Positions 24,735-34,411 are shown, counted from the stretch's first letter. The stretch: 63,293 nucleotides of DNA from Mycobacterium sp. 852002-51057_SCH5723018 (GCF_001667035.1 NZ_LZIR01000029.1:1-63293); one strand, 5' to 3'. The notes: generated by a model not told the origin, from the sequence alone. Made by a program: numbers and translations.

Positions 24735-27068
24735 TCACCGTGACTCTCGGGCCAACTCCGCCAGCACCAGTCGCAGCACCCGCACGGCGCCCGCCTTGTC
24801 GAGCGGGTCGTTGCCGTTGCCGCATTTGGGCGACTGCACACACGACGGGCAGCCGCCCGGGCATTCGCACGCCTGGATGGCCGAGGCGGTGGCGCCCAAC
24901 CAAGTGCGGGCCTGGCGAAAGCCGCGTTCGGCGAATCCGGCCCCGCCCGGATGGCCGTCGTAGACGAAGACACTGGGCAGCCCGTCGGGACCGATCGCGG
25001 TGGACAGGCCGCCGATGTCGCCGCGGTCGCAGCTGGCCACCAAGGGCAGCAGCCCGATGGCCGCATGTTCGGCGGCGTGCAGCGAGCCGGGTATCTGTGG
25101 TGCATCAATACCGTTGCGCAGCAATGCCTCTGTGCTGATGGTGTACATGGCGGCGGTGGTCGGCAGCACGTGCTCGGGCATGTCCAGCTCGATGAAGTCG
25201 ATCACTTCCCCGGAGAGCCGGCGCCGCAGGTAGCCCACGACGCGATGGGTGACCTTGACCGGCACCAGCCCAAGGGTGACCGGACCGAACCGGGAGCGTT
25301 CACCGGTCCCGGTCACGACGATGTCGGTGAGCTCGCGCGCGAACGTCGCGTAGCCGGGATCCTCGGCGTGGACGAATGCGATGCCGTCGTCGAAGTCGAG
25401 GGAGTCGACGACGTACGTCTCGCCCTGATGCAGGTACACCGCGCCCGGATGCACCGACGCGGGGGCCCGGTCGACCCCGGTGCCGCCCAGCAGCCGCCCG
25501 GTGTCGGCCTCCACGATGACGATCTGGCCGCCGGTCGAGCCCCGGATGTCGACCGCGCCGTGCGGTTCGATGCCGGCCGCCGGAAAGTACTTGCCGTTAC
25601 GGCGCCGCAGCAGCCCGTCGTCCACCAGGTCCTGCGCCACCTGGGTGGCGCCGAAGTCGCGCACCTCCGCCTCTTCGAGCGGCATTTCGGTTGCCGCGCA
25701 AAGCAATTGGGGACCAACGATGTAGGGGTTGGCCGGATCGATCACCACCCGCTCGACCGGTTTGCCCAGCAGCGCGTCGGGATGGTGGACCAGGTAGGTG
25801 TCCAGCGGATCGTCGCGGGCGATCAGGACCACCAGCGCACCCTGACCGCGCCGGCCCGACCGACCGGCCTGCTGCCAGAACGAGGCGACCGTCCCTGGGA
25901 AACCGGCGAGCACCACCGCGTCCAGCCCGGCAATGTCCACCCCCAGCTCCAGCGCGTTGGTGGTGGCCAGGCCGCGCAGCCGGCCCTCGGCCAGCGCGCG
26001 CTCCAGCGCGGTGCGGTCCTCGGCGAGATAACCGGCCCGATACGACGCCACCTTCTGCGAGAGCTCCGGGGCGATGTCGGCCAGCCGCGCCTGGGCCCCC
26101 AGCGCGGTCAGCTCCGCGGCGCGCCGCGACCGGACGAACGTCAGGGTCTGCGCCCCCTCGGCGATCAGGTCGGCCATCACCCGCGCCGCCTCGGCACCGG
26201 CGGAGCGGCGCACCGGCGCACCGTTCTCGCCGAGCAGGTCGGACCGCAACGCGGGCTCCCACAGCGCCACGGTCCGGGACCCCTGCGGCGAGCCGTCCTC
26301 GGTGACCTCCTCGACCGGAAGGCCGATGAGTTCGGCGGCCGTCGCGCCCGGGGAATCGGTCGTCGCGCTGGCGAAGATCACCGTCGGGGTAGCCGAGTAC
26401 CGCTCGCACAGCCGCAACAGCCGGCGCAACACCATCGCCACGTTTGAGCCGAAAACCCCGCGGTAGTAATGGCATTCGTCGACGATCACGAATCGAAGGC
26501 CACGCAACAAGACCGCCCAGCGGGCGTGGTTGCGCAAGATCGACAAATGGATCATGTCGGGGTTGGAAAACAACCAGCGGGAGCGTTCGCGCGCGAAGCG
26601 GCGCACCTCGGCGGGGCTGTCGCCGTCGTAGGCGGTGGGGGCGATCGCAAAACCAGGATCGCGCAGCCGCGGGATCGCGGCGGTCAGCGCGTGCGCGGCG
26701 CGCAGCTGATCGTGACCGAGCGCTTTGGTCGGAGACAAATACAGCACCCGGGCCCGGGGGTCCGTCGCCAGCGCGTTGAGGACGGGAAGCTGATAGGCCA
26801 GCGACTTGCCCGACGCGGTGCCGGTGCTGACCACCACGTGGCGCCCGGTGTGGGCCAGCTCGGCCGCCGCGGCCTGGTGCGACCACGGGCAGCTGATGCC
26901 GCGGTCGGCGAACGCGCGCACCACGTCGGGCTCGGCCCACTCCGGCCAGGTGTGCGGCCGGCCGCCTCGTGCCGGCAGCTCGGCGACGTGGCGCAGCGGG
27001 TGTTCGCCCGCCGAGGTACCGGCGAGCGCGACGGAAAGCAGGTCGCTGCCGAAACTCGCCAAGTTCAC
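24735..27068 (-). CDS. DEAD/DECH-box helicase with DUF1998 zinc domain (Rv3649-like)
   Basis: 777-residue superfamily 2 helicase related to YprA/MrfA DNA-repair helicases. Walker A is GTASGKS (83-89). The Walker B box is VDECHYY, a DECH variant; SATTDSPG is motif III and a complete second RecA domain carries QQAGRSGRRGQGALVVL. The C-terminal DUF1998 domain ends in a four-cysteine site, ECPGGCPSCVQSPKCGNGND. The start is GTG 27068, preceded by AGGAGG. Relatives unwind DNA in mitomycin-type damage repair. Its constant place beside the Tad operon is noted in family definitions but unexplained. Confidence 0.92.
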   Translation of the reverse strand: MNLASFGSDLLSVALAGTSAGEHPLRHVAELPARGGRPHTWPEWAEPDVVRAFADRGISCPWSHQAAAAELAHTGRHVVVSTGTASGKSLAYQLPVLNALATDPRARVLYLSPTKALGHDQLRAAHALTAAIPRLRDPGFAIAPTAYDGDSPAEVRRFARERSRWLFSNPDMIHLSILRNHARWAVLLRGLRFVIVDECHYYRGVFGSNVAMVLRRLLRLCERYSATPTVIFASATTDSPGATAAELIGLPVEEVTEDGSPQGSRTVALWEPALRSDLLGENGAPVRRSAGAEAARVMADLIAEGAQTLTFVRSRRAAELTALGAQARLADIAPELSQKVASYRAGYLAEDRTALERALAEGRLRGLATTNALELGVDIAGLDAVVLAGFPGTVASFWQQAGRSGRRGQGALVVLIARDDPLDTYLVHHPDALLGKPVERVVIDPANPYIVGPQLLCAATEMPLEEAEVRDFGATQVAQDLVDDGLLRRRNGKYFPAAGIEPHGAVDIRGSTGGQIVIVEADTGRLLGGTGVDRAPASVHPGAVYLHQGETYVVDSLDFDDGIAFVHAEDPGYATFARELTDIVVTGTGERSRFGPVTLGLVPVKVTHRVVGYLRRRLSGEVIDFIELDMPEHVLPTTAAMYTISTEALLRNGIDAPQIPGSLHAAEHAAIGLLPLVASCDRGDIGGLSTAIGPDGLPSVFVYDGHPGGAGFAERGFRQARTWLGATASAIQACECPGGCPSCVQSPKCGNGNDPLDKAGAVRVLRLVLAELARESR

Positions 27069-27165
27069 ACCCTCCTAACATCAGCCGGTCACACAAGTCT
27101 GTCGCCGACGCGACGAACATGATTGGATGATTGCGGTCGCAAGCTTCTGTGTTCGTGCAAACTTT

Positions 27166-27198
27166 CGCAGGAACAACGTTGCGGCCGCGGTTCCTGCG
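27166..27198 (+). promoter_or_regulatory. Hairpin in the cspA leader
   Basis: CGCAGGAAC (27166-27174) and GTTCCTGCG (27190-27198) form a perfect 9-bp stem around a loop containing GCGGCCGC. It lies 112 bases upstream of cspA in a 242-base gap to the divergent helicase gene. Cold-shock genes often have long structured leaders that control translation; whether this one does is inference. Confidence 0.4.
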
Positions 27199-27310
27199 AG
27201 GTTATCGGTCGGGTGAAGTTCCGGCGACTACGCGAGGTATGGCGGTCGCAGCTGGCCCGGGGCACCGAAAGGCGGTGCACCGCACCCATAAGAGAAGGAA
27301 AAATCAAGAA

Positions 27311-27514
27311 ATGCCACAGGGAACTGTGAAGTGGTTCAACGCGGAGAAGGGGTTCGGGTTCATTGCCCCCGAAGATGGTTCCGCGGATGTTTTTGTCCAC
27401 TACACGGAGATCCAGGGTTCGGGCTTCCGCACCCTCGAAGAAAACCAGAAGGTCGAGTTCGAGATCGGCCACAGCCCTAAGGGCCCCCAGGCCACCGGAG
27501 TCCGCTCCGTCTAA
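27311..27514 (+). CDS. cspA: Cold-shock protein A
   Basis: 67 residues, identical in length to mycobacterial CspA (Rv3648c). A single OB-fold cold-shock domain carries RNP1 KGFGFI and RNP2 VFVHYTEI. It binds single-stranded RNA or DNA and acts as an RNA chaperone. ATG 27311 has a GAAGGA ribosome site. A strong intrinsic terminator follows 22 bases after the stop, so it is a single-gene transcript. Confidence 0.97.
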   Translation: MPQGTVKWFNAEKGFGFIAPEDGSADVFVHYTEIQGSGFRTLEENQKVEFEIGHSPKGPQATGVRSV

Positions 27515-27535
27515 GGAGAGCAGCCACTCCACCGG

Positions 27536-27586
27536 AACCCCCCGAGCAGTCCCGCCCAGCGGGCCCCGCCGGGGGGTTTTCGTTTT
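27536..27586 (+). terminator. Intrinsic terminator of cspA
   Basis: AACCCCCC pairs with GGGGGGTT, with an inner GCGGG/CCCGC-type stem in between, followed by TTTTCGTTTT. This is one of the few classical hairpin-plus-U-tract terminators in the window. Confidence 0.85.
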
Positions 27587-27670
27587 GCGTCTTGCGACCA
27601 GAGGTGGGAAACCGCCGCCGCGCCGGTTAACTGAAGGCGCGGACGGACGACCTGGCCTACTGTCGGTGGC

Positions 27671-28261
27671 GTGAGCCAGCTTTCCTTCTTCACAGCGGAG
27701 TCGGTGCCCCCCGCGGTCGCCGATCTCTCGGGGGTGCTGGCGGCCTCAGGCCAGATCGTTTTGGTAGGCGCTGCGGAGACGCAGGGTGCCCGGCTCTCGG
27801 TTGTGGTGGACCAGCCGTGGCGCGCCGCGGCGCTGGCCGAGATGATCCGTGAGGCGGGCCTGGAGCCCGAGATCGCCCGCACCGACGAAGACACCCCGCT
27901 GGTGAGGACGGCGGTGACCCCGTCGTTGGTGGCCCTGGCCGCCGAGTGGACCCGCGGCGCGGTCAAGACAGTGCCCCCGCGGTGGCTGCCCGGGCCGCGC
28001 GAGCTGCGGGCGTGGACGTTGGCGGCCGGTCACCCGGAGAGCGAGCACTATCTGCTCGGTCTGGATCCGCACGCGCCCGACACCCATTCCCCGCTGGCGT
28101 CGGCGCTGATGCGCGTGGGGATCGCGCCCACCCTGATCGGCACCCGAGGCGGCCGGCCGGCGCTTCGGATCAGCGGCCGCCGCAGGCTATCGCGCCTGGT
28201 AGAGAACGTGGGAGAACCGCCGGACGGCGCCGGGGCACTGCCCCTGTGGCCCACGGTTTAG
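27671..28261 (+). CDS. Conserved hypothetical (Rv3647c-like)
   Basis: 196 residues against about 192 for Rv3647c. Cytoplasmic, with no signal or membrane segment. The N-terminus MSQLSFFTAESVPPAVADLS and the C-terminal basic RISGRRRLSRLVENVGEPP are conserved in character across mycobacteria as far as I can judge. It lies between cspA and topA on the same strand. I recognise no catalytic motif and assign no function. GTG start. Confidence 0.75.
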   Translation: MSQLSFFTAESVPPAVADLSGVLAASGQIVLVGAAETQGARLSVVVDQPWRAAALAEMIREAGLEPEIARTDEDTPLVRTAVTPSLVALAAEWTRGAVKTVPPRWLPGPRELRAWTLAAGHPESEHYLLGLDPHAPDTHSPLASALMRVGIAPTLIGTRGGRPALRISGRRRLSRLVENVGEPPDGAGALPLWPTV

Positions 28262-28454
28262 CGGTTTGCCGCGGCCCGGATTTTGGCTAGCCGGTTTGCG
28301 CAGCCGTGCCCCAGGGTGCGAAATTGTCAGGTGCCCGAAAGGGAAGGAACGCTGGCGTACCCGAATTTCACCGGAATTTCAGCCGCCAGCCTGTCATTCT
28401 TCCTGCAGGGCGGTCTCGTAAGGGGCCGGTATAAGAGATGGAGCGTAAGCGCAG

Positions 28455-31277
28455 TTGGCTGATCCGAAGCTAAAGGACCCACCAAGCCCGAGCAGCGGCG
28501 GAAATGGGAGCCGTCGGCGACTCGTCATCGTCGAGTCGCCGACCAAGGCGCGCAAACTGGCCGGCTATCTGGGCTCCAGGTACATCGTGGAGTCTTCCCG
28601 CGGCCACATCCGCGACCTGCCGCGGGCCGCGGCCGATGTGCCCGCGAAGTTCAAGTCCGAGCCGTGGGCCCGGCTCGGGGTCAACGTCGACGCCGACTTC
28701 GAGCCGCTCTACATCATCAGCCCGGAGAAGAAGAGCACCGTCAGCGAGCTCAAGGGCCTGCTCAAGGACGTCGACGAGCTCTACCTGGCCACGGATGGTG
28801 ACCGCGAAGGCGAAGCCATCGCCTGGCACCTGCTGGAAACCCTCAAGCCCAACATCCCGGTCAAGCGGATGGTGTTCCACGAGATCACCGAACCGGCGAT
28901 CCGGGCGGCCGCCGAGCACCCACGGGACCTGGACATCGACCTCGTCGACGCCCAGGAGACCCGCCGCATCCTGGACCGGCTGTACGGCTACGAGGTCAGC
29001 CCCGTGCTGTGGAAGAAGGTCGCGCCCAAGCTCTCGGCGGGCCGCGTCCAGTCCGTGGCCACCCGCATCATCGTGCAGCGCGAACGCGACCGCATGGCGT
29101 TCCGCAGCGCGTCCTATTGGGACATCGTCGCCCAGCTGGACGCCAGCGTGTCCGACCCGCAGGCCCAGCCGCCCACCTTCACCGCCCGGCTGTCAGGCGT
29201 GGACGGCCTGCGCGTGGCCACCGGCCGCGATTTCGACTCGGTGGGCCAGCTGCGCAAGGCCGATGAAGTGGTGGTGCTCGACGAGGCGGCCGCCACCGAG
29301 CTGGCCTCGGGGCTGCGGGGCGCGCAGCTGTCGGTCGCGTCGGTGGAGGAAAAGCCCTACACCCGGCGCCCGTACGCGCCGTTCATGACGTCGACGCTGC
29401 AGCAGGAGGCCGGCCGCAAGCTGCGGTTCTCCTCCGAGCGCACGATGAGCATCGCCCAGCGCCTCTACGAGAACGGCTACATCACTTATATGCGCACCGA
29501 CTCGACGACGCTGTCGCAGTCGGCGATCAACGCCGCGCGCACTCAGGCGCGCCAGCTCTACGGCGAGGAGTACGTCTCGCCGTCGCCGCGCCAGTACACC
29601 CGCAAGGTGAAGAACGCGCAGGAGGCGCACGAGGCGATCCGGCCGGCCGGCGAGACGTTCGCCACCCCGGACGCGGTGCGCCGCGAGCTCGACGGCGACG
29701 AATTCCGTCTCTACGAGCTGATCTGGCAGCGCACCGTGGCCTCGCAGATGGCCGACGCGCGCGGCACCACGCTCAGCCTGCGGATCTCCGGGATGTCAGG
29801 GGGCCAGCGGACCCCAAGGGAGGTCGTGTTCGCCGCCAGCGGGCGCACCATCACCTTCGCCGGCTTCCTGAAGGCCTACGTGGAAACCGTCGACGAGCTC
29901 GCCGGCGGCGAGGCCGACGACGCCGAGCGCCGGCTGCCGCGCCTGACCGAAGGGCAGCGGCTGGAAGCCCTCGACCTCACCCCCGACGGCCACGCAACCA
30001 ACCCGCCTGCGCGCTACACCGAGGCCTCGCTGGTCAAGGCGCTCGAGGAGCTGGGTATCGGTCGCCCGTCGACGTATGCGTCGATCATCAAGACCATCCA
30101 GGACCGCGGCTACGTGTACAAGAAGGGCAGCGCGCTGGTGCCTTCGTGGGTCGCGTTCGCCGTCACCGGCCTGCTCGAGCAGCACTTCGGCAGGCTCGTT
30201 GACTACGGCTTCACCGCGGCAATGGAAGACGAGCTCGACGCGATCGCGTCGGGCAACGAGCGGCGCACCAACTGGCTCAACAACTTCTACTTCGGCGGCG
30301 AGCACGGCGTGCCCGACTCGGTGGCCCGCTCGGGCGGCCTCAAGAAGCTGGTCGGCGTCAACCTGGAGGGCATCGACGCGCGAGAAGTCAACTCCATCAG
30401 GGTGTTTGACGACGCGCAGGGCCGTCCGGTCTATGTTCGGGTCGGCAAGAACGGTCCCTACCTCGAACGCATCGTGACGGGTGACGACGGTCAGCCCACG
30501 CCGCAGCGGGCCAACCTCAACGACTCGCTGACCCCCGACGAGCTGACGCTGGAGGTCGCCGAGGAGCTCTTCGCCACCCCGCAAGAGGGACGCGTGCTGG
30601 GCGTGGATCCCGAAACCGGCCACGAGATCGTCGCCAAGGACGGCCGGTACGGGCCGTACGTGACGGAGATCCTGCCGCCGCCGCCCGAAGAAGACGACGG
30701 TGGAGCCCCCACGAAGAAGGGCAAAAAAGCCCCCGTTCCCAAGGGCCCCCGCCCCAGAACCGGCTCGCTGCTGCGCAGCATGGACCTGCAAACCGTCACG
30801 CTCGAGGATGCGCTGAAGCTGCTGTCGCTGCCCCGGGTCGTCGGCGTCGACCCGCAGACCGGCGAGGAGATCACCGCGCAGAACGGCCGCTATGGCCCGT
30901 ACCTGAAGCGCGGCAGCGATTCTCGTTCTTTGGCGAGCGAGGACCAGATCTTCGACATCACCCTCGAGGAAGCGCTGAAGATCTACGCCGAGCCCAAACG
31001 GCGTGGCGGGCAAGGCGCGTCGGCGCCGCCGCTGCGTGAGCTGGGGACCGATCCGGCGTCGGGCAAGCCGATGGTCATCAAGGACGGCCGGTTCGGGCCG
31101 TATGTCACCGACGGCGAGACCAACGCCAGCCTGCGCAAGGGCGACGACGTGATGTCGATTACCGACGAGCGCGCCGCCGAACTGCTGGCGGACCGGCGGG
31201 CCCGCGGTCCGGCGAAGCGCCCCGCGAAGAAGAGCACTCGCAAGGCGCCGGCGAAGAGGGCCGCCAAGCGCAGCTAA
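28455..31277 (+). CDS. topA: DNA topoisomerase I
   Basis: 940 residues; essential type IA enzyme that relaxes negative supercoils. The N-terminal TOPRIM domain includes VIVESPTKA and the acidic TDGDREGEAIAW. The catalytic tyrosine is Y345 in YITYMRTDSTTL, equivalent to Y342 of M. tuberculosis TopA. The C-terminal half carries several GRYGPY/GRFGPY-type Topo_C repeats and a Lys/Arg-rich tail (KRPAKKSTRKAPAKRAAKRS), as in other mycobacteria, with no zinc fingers. TTG start at 28455. The adenylate cyclase gene converges 8 bases downstream. Confidence 0.96.
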   Translation: MADPKLKDPPSPSSGGNGSRRRLVIVESPTKARKLAGYLGSRYIVESSRGHIRDLPRAAADVPAKFKSEPWARLGVNVDADFEPLYIISPEKKSTVSELKGLLKDVDELYLATDGDREGEAIAWHLLETLKPNIPVKRMVFHEITEPAIRAAAEHPRDLDIDLVDAQETRRILDRLYGYEVSPVLWKKVAPKLSAGRVQSVATRIIVQRERDRMAFRSASYWDIVAQLDASVSDPQAQPPTFTARLSGVDGLRVATGRDFDSVGQLRKADEVVVLDEAAATELASGLRGAQLSVASVEEKPYTRRPYAPFMTSTLQQEAGRKLRFSSERTMSIAQRLYENGYITYMRTDSTTLSQSAINAARTQARQLYGEEYVSPSPRQYTRKVKNAQEAHEAIRPAGETFATPDAVRRELDGDEFRLYELIWQRTVASQMADARGTTLSLRISGMSGGQRTPREVVFAASGRTITFAGFLKAYVETVDELAGGEADDAERRLPRLTEGQRLEALDLTPDGHATNPPARYTEASLVKALEELGIGRPSTYASIIKTIQDRGYVYKKGSALVPSWVAFAVTGLLEQHFGRLVDYGFTAAMEDELDAIASGNERRTNWLNNFYFGGEHGVPDSVARSGGLKKLVGVNLEGIDAREVNSIRVFDDAQGRPVYVRVGKNGPYLERIVTGDDGQPTPQRANLNDSLTPDELTLEVAEELFATPQEGRVLGVDPETGHEIVAKDGRYGPYVTEILPPPPEEDDGGAPTKKGKKAPVPKGPRPRTGSLLRSMDLQTVTLEDALKLLSLPRVVGVDPQTGEEITAQNGRYGPYLKRGSDSRSLASEDQIFDITLEEALKIYAEPKRRGGQGASAPPLRELGTDPASGKPMVIKDGRFGPYVTDGETNASLRKGDDVMSITDERAAELLADRRARGPAKRPAKKSTRKAPAKRAAKRS

Positions 31278-31285
31278 CGCCCGGT

Positions 31286-33055
31286 TTAGTAACCGGGGCC
31301 GATCGATTCGCTGGACACCTGTTCGGGGTTGGCCCGCACGGGTTGGGCGTCCGTGATTCCGGCCAGCTTCACCGGCCTGGCCAGCTGAGTTGGTGCCGTG
31401 CGCCCGCGCAGCTCGACGACCTCGCCGACATCCCAGCACAGCGCCTCGGCGTCCAGTGCGCCGCTCACCGCGATCGCCGACGCCAGCACATGGCCGGCCT
31501 CCAGCTTGGCCAGCTCGGTGAGCCGCGCGGCCTCGTTGACCGGGTCGCCGATCACGGTGTACTCGAACCGGGCCTGCGCCCCGATGTGGCCGGCGATGGC
31601 CCGGCCGGAGGACACCCCGATCCCGAACTCCGCCGAACCGATCACCGGCAACAGCTCGTCGTGCAGCTCGCGGGCCGCGGCGAGCGCCCCGCCGGAGGCG
31701 TCCGGGTGTTCGATCGGCGCACCGAAGATGGCCAGCGCCGCGTCGCCCTGGAACTTGTTGACGAACCCGCCGTGCTTGCCGACGGTGTCGACCACCACCC
31801 GGAAGAACTCGTTGAGCAGGTGGACCACCTCGGCGGGCGGCCGCGTCGCGGCCAGCTGGGTGGAGCCGACCAGGTCCACGAACAGCACCGCCACGTCCCG
31901 TTCCTGCCCGCCCAGCTCGGTGCCTCGTTCCAGGGCCCGGCGGGCGACGTCCTCGCCGACGTAGCGGCCGAACAGGTCACGTAGCCGCTGCCGCTCGGAC
32001 AGGTCGCGGACCATGTCGTTGAAGCCGGCCTGCAGCAGGCCGAGTTCGCTGGCGTCGTAGATCTGCATGTGCGCGTTGTAGTTTCCGCGCTGCACCTCCG
32101 ACAGCGCCCAGCGCAGCTGGCGCAGCGGGTCGGCGATCGACATTGCCACCAGCAGGGTGCTGACCAGACCGATGCCCAGCGCCGCCAGGGCCAGCAGCAG
32201 GATCGGGTTGAACAGCTTCTCGGGCGTGGCATGCAGCAGGGAGGCCTTGTCGGCCACCACGGCCAGCACGATGGCCAGCAGCGGCACGGCGGTGGACAGC
32301 ATCCAGCTCAGCATCTGCCGCAGGATGACGCCGGGCGCCTTGACGTTCTCGGGCACGCCGCTGCGCAGGGCCGCGACTGCCACCGGCCGCAGCACGCGCT
32401 CGGACTGCAGGTAGCCGATGATCGCCGTCGCTGCCGCGCCCAGCGCCGTGGCGACCGCCACGACGGGCGCCGTGTACTTGGCCACCGACCAGCTGGCGAT
32501 GATGAACACCACGCCGCCGATGCACCAGGCCCCCATGCTGGTCAGCGTGCGGTAGAACGGCATGCGCAGGGCGCGGCTGCGGGCCAGTTCGGTGCCGGCC
32601 GGATCGGCATCGGCCAGCAGGTTGTCGCGGCGCTGCCAGCGGAAGACCGGCAACAGCAGCTTGAGGTTGAACACGATGCCCGCGAGGAACAGCGTGATCA
32701 CGACGCTGATGAAGATCGCCAGGTTGACCGGCGGCAGGTCCTGCAGCTGGATGCGGTCCTGGGGCGGCAGGCCGTAGCGCAGGAAGCCCAGAACGAACAG
32801 ACCGCCGATGATGTCGGCCTGCAGCATGCTCAGCGAAAACAGCGGCCACGGGGTGCGCACCACCCACCGGACGAATCCGCTGATTCGCCCGGGCAGTTCC
32901 GCCGTGGTTGCCACCAATCCACCGTATCCGGCGGTACGGACTTGACGGAAAAGTTCGCGGATCTCGGCAAGTCGCCTATAGCTGCTGAAACGCCCGGAAA
33001 CGTCACGGAATTGTCCCGATCCGGTGGCTGCTCGGTGTCGGTCGGTCGGTGTCAC
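31286..33055 (-). CDS. Membrane adenylate cyclase with HAMP domain (Rv3645-like)
   Basis: Up to 589 residues from GTG 33055; Rv3645 is annotated near 549, so the start may lie about 40 codons further in. About six membrane helices in residues 70-325 and a HAMP linker (MSIADPLRQLRWALSEVQRG) precede a class III cyclase domain. Metal aspartates lie in FVDLVGSTQ and FQGDAALAIFG, the adenine-selecting lysine in VNKFQGD, and transition-state Asn and Arg in GDPVNEAARL, so it should be active. It makes cAMP, the ligand of Crp at the left end. Its 5' end overlaps or touches the divergent holB. Confidence 0.92.
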   Translation of the reverse strand: MTPTDRHRAATGSGQFRDVSGRFSSYRRLAEIRELFRQVRTAGYGGLVATTAELPGRISGFVRWVVRTPWPLFSLSMLQADIIGGLFVLGFLRYGLPPQDRIQLQDLPPVNLAIFISVVITLFLAGIVFNLKLLLPVFRWQRRDNLLADADPAGTELARSRALRMPFYRTLTSMGAWCIGGVVFIIASWSVAKYTAPVVAVATALGAAATAIIGYLQSERVLRPVAVAALRSGVPENVKAPGVILRQMLSWMLSTAVPLLAIVLAVVADKASLLHATPEKLFNPILLLALAALGIGLVSTLLVAMSIADPLRQLRWALSEVQRGNYNAHMQIYDASELGLLQAGFNDMVRDLSERQRLRDLFGRYVGEDVARRALERGTELGGQERDVAVLFVDLVGSTQLAATRPPAEVVHLLNEFFRVVVDTVGKHGGFVNKFQGDAALAIFGAPIEHPDASGGALAAARELHDELLPVIGSAEFGIGVSSGRAIAGHIGAQARFEYTVIGDPVNEAARLTELAKLEAGHVLASAIAVSGALDAEALCWDVGEVVELRGRTAPTQLARPVKLAGITDAQPVRANPEQVSSESIGPGY

Positions 33056-33069
33056 TACTGTTGCCGGTG

Positions 33070-34272
33070 ATGTCCGGGGTGTTTACGCGGCTGGTAGGCC
33101 AAGAGGCGGTGGTGGCCGAACTGCGCGCCGCCGCCCGGGCCGCGCGCGGTGATTCGGCTCACAGCGAGTCCGGCGCCGGGACTATGACACATGCGTGGCT
33201 GATCACCGGTCCCCCCGGTTCCGGGCGCTCGGTCGCCGCGGTCTGCTTCGCGGCGGCGCTGCAGTGCACGTCCGACGGGGAGCCGGGCTGCGGGCAGTGC
33301 CGGGCGTGCGCGACAACGATGGCCGGCACCCACGCCGACGTGCGCCGGGTGATCCCCGAAGGCCTGTCGATCGGCGTGGACGAGATGCGCGGCATCGTGC
33401 AGATCGCGTCGCGCCGCCCGACCACCGGACACCGCCAGATCGTCGTGATCGAAGACGCCGACCGGTTGACTGAAGGGGCCGCGAACGCGCTGCTGAAGGT
33501 CGTCGAGGAACCGCCGCCGTCGACGGTGTTTTTGCTGTGCGCGCCGTCGGTGGACCCCGAGGACATCGCGGTCACGCTGCGATCCCGGTGCCGGCACGTC
33601 GCGCTGGTGACTCCGCCCACCGAGGCCATCGCGCGCGTGCTGGCCGACGACGGCCTGGACGCCGAAACGGCGAACTGGGCGGCCTCGGTCAGCGGCGGTC
33701 ACGTGGGCCGCGCGCGCCGCCTGGCCACCGACCCCGAGGCCCGGCAGCGACGCGAGCGGGCGCTCGGGCTGGTGCGCGACGCCGCGACGCCGTCACGCGC
33801 CTACGCGGCCGCCGAGGAGCTGGTGGCCGCCGCCGAGGCCGAGGCCGTCGTGTTGACCGCCGACCGCGCCGAGGCCGAAACCGAGGAGCTGCGAACCGCT
33901 TTGGGCGCCGGCGGCACCGGCAAGGGCACCGCGGGTGCGCTGCGCGGAGCGACGGGTGCGCTCAAGGACCTCGAGCGGCGGCAGAAGTCACGGCAGACCC
34001 GGGCGTCGCGCGATGCGCTGGACCGCGCGCTGATCGACCTGGCGACCTACTTCCGGGACGCGCTGGTGGCGTCGGCGAACGCGGGCGGCGTGCGCGCCAA
34101 CCACCCCGACATGGCCGACCGGGTGGCGGCGCTGGCCGCCCATGCCTCGCCCGAGCGGCTGCTGCGCTGTATCGAGGCGGTCCTTGAGTGCCGCGAGGCG
34201 CTGGCGATCAACGTCAAACCCAAGTTCGCAGTCGACGCCATGGTCGCCACCATCGGCCAGGAACTTGGGTGA
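33070..34272 (+). CDS. holB: DNA polymerase III subunit delta prime
   Basis: 400 residues, as in Rv3644c (401). It is an AAA+ clamp-loader subunit. The P-loop is GPPGSGRS, with Arg in place of the usual Lys, as expected for delta prime, which does not hydrolyse ATP. The zinc module is CGQCRACATTMAGTHADV with an upstream cysteine. The sensor 1 region is LLKVVEEPP. ATG 33070 was preferred to GTG 33049, which would overlap the divergent cyclase gene. It is followed by tRNA-Thr. Confidence 0.94.
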   Translation: MSGVFTRLVGQEAVVAELRAAARAARGDSAHSESGAGTMTHAWLITGPPGSGRSVAAVCFAAALQCTSDGEPGCGQCRACATTMAGTHADVRRVIPEGLSIGVDEMRGIVQIASRRPTTGHRQIVVIEDADRLTEGAANALLKVVEEPPPSTVFLLCAPSVDPEDIAVTLRSRCRHVALVTPPTEAIARVLADDGLDAETANWAASVSGGHVGRARRLATDPEARQRRERALGLVRDAATPSRAYAAAEELVAAAEAEAVVLTADRAEAETEELRTALGAGGTGKGTAGALRGATGALKDLERRQKSRQTRASRDALDRALIDLATYFRDALVASANAGGVRANHPDMADRVAALAAHASPERLLRCIEAVLECREALAINVKPKFAVDAMVATIGQELG

Positions 34273-34314
34273 GTCCGCCCGGCTGCCGTACACTCGTGCC
34301 GCCCGGCAGGGCAC

Positions 34315-34387
34315 GCCACCTTAGCTCAGTCGGTAGAGCGGCTCACTCGTAATGAGCAGGTCAGGAGTTCGATTCTCCTAGGTGGCT
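34315..34387 (+). tRNA. tRNA-Thr (anticodon CGT)
   Basis: 73-base cloverleaf. Acceptor stem GCCACCT pairs with AGGTGGC, discriminator T. The D arm is GCTCAGTCGGTAGAGC. The anticodon stem GCTCA/TGAGC encloses loop CTCGTAA with anticodon CGT. The T arm is AGGAGTTCGATTCTCCT. CCA is not encoded. M. tuberculosis has a threonine tRNA (thrV) at this place. Confidence 0.96.
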
Positions 34388-34411
34388 CCGACTTCAGGTG
34401 GCTCCGACTTC
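34380..34411 (+). repeat. 16-base tandem duplication of the tRNA-Thr 3' end
   Basis: AGGTGGCTCCGACTTC occurs twice in direct succession. The first copy begins in the tRNA acceptor stem and the second lies just outside. This is the sort of footprint left by integration at a tRNA 3' end, or by simple slippage. No integrase is nearby. Confidence 0.8.

Noticed and set aside
24386..25138. Plus-strand frames over the 3' end of the helicase gene and the adjoining gap
   Set aside because: No family resemblance, no ribosome site, and the overlap with the DUF1998 coding region explains the open frame.
33223..33246. P-loop Lys to Arg change in HolB as an inactivating mutation
   Set aside because: Delta prime subunits normally lack a functional Walker A, so this is expected.
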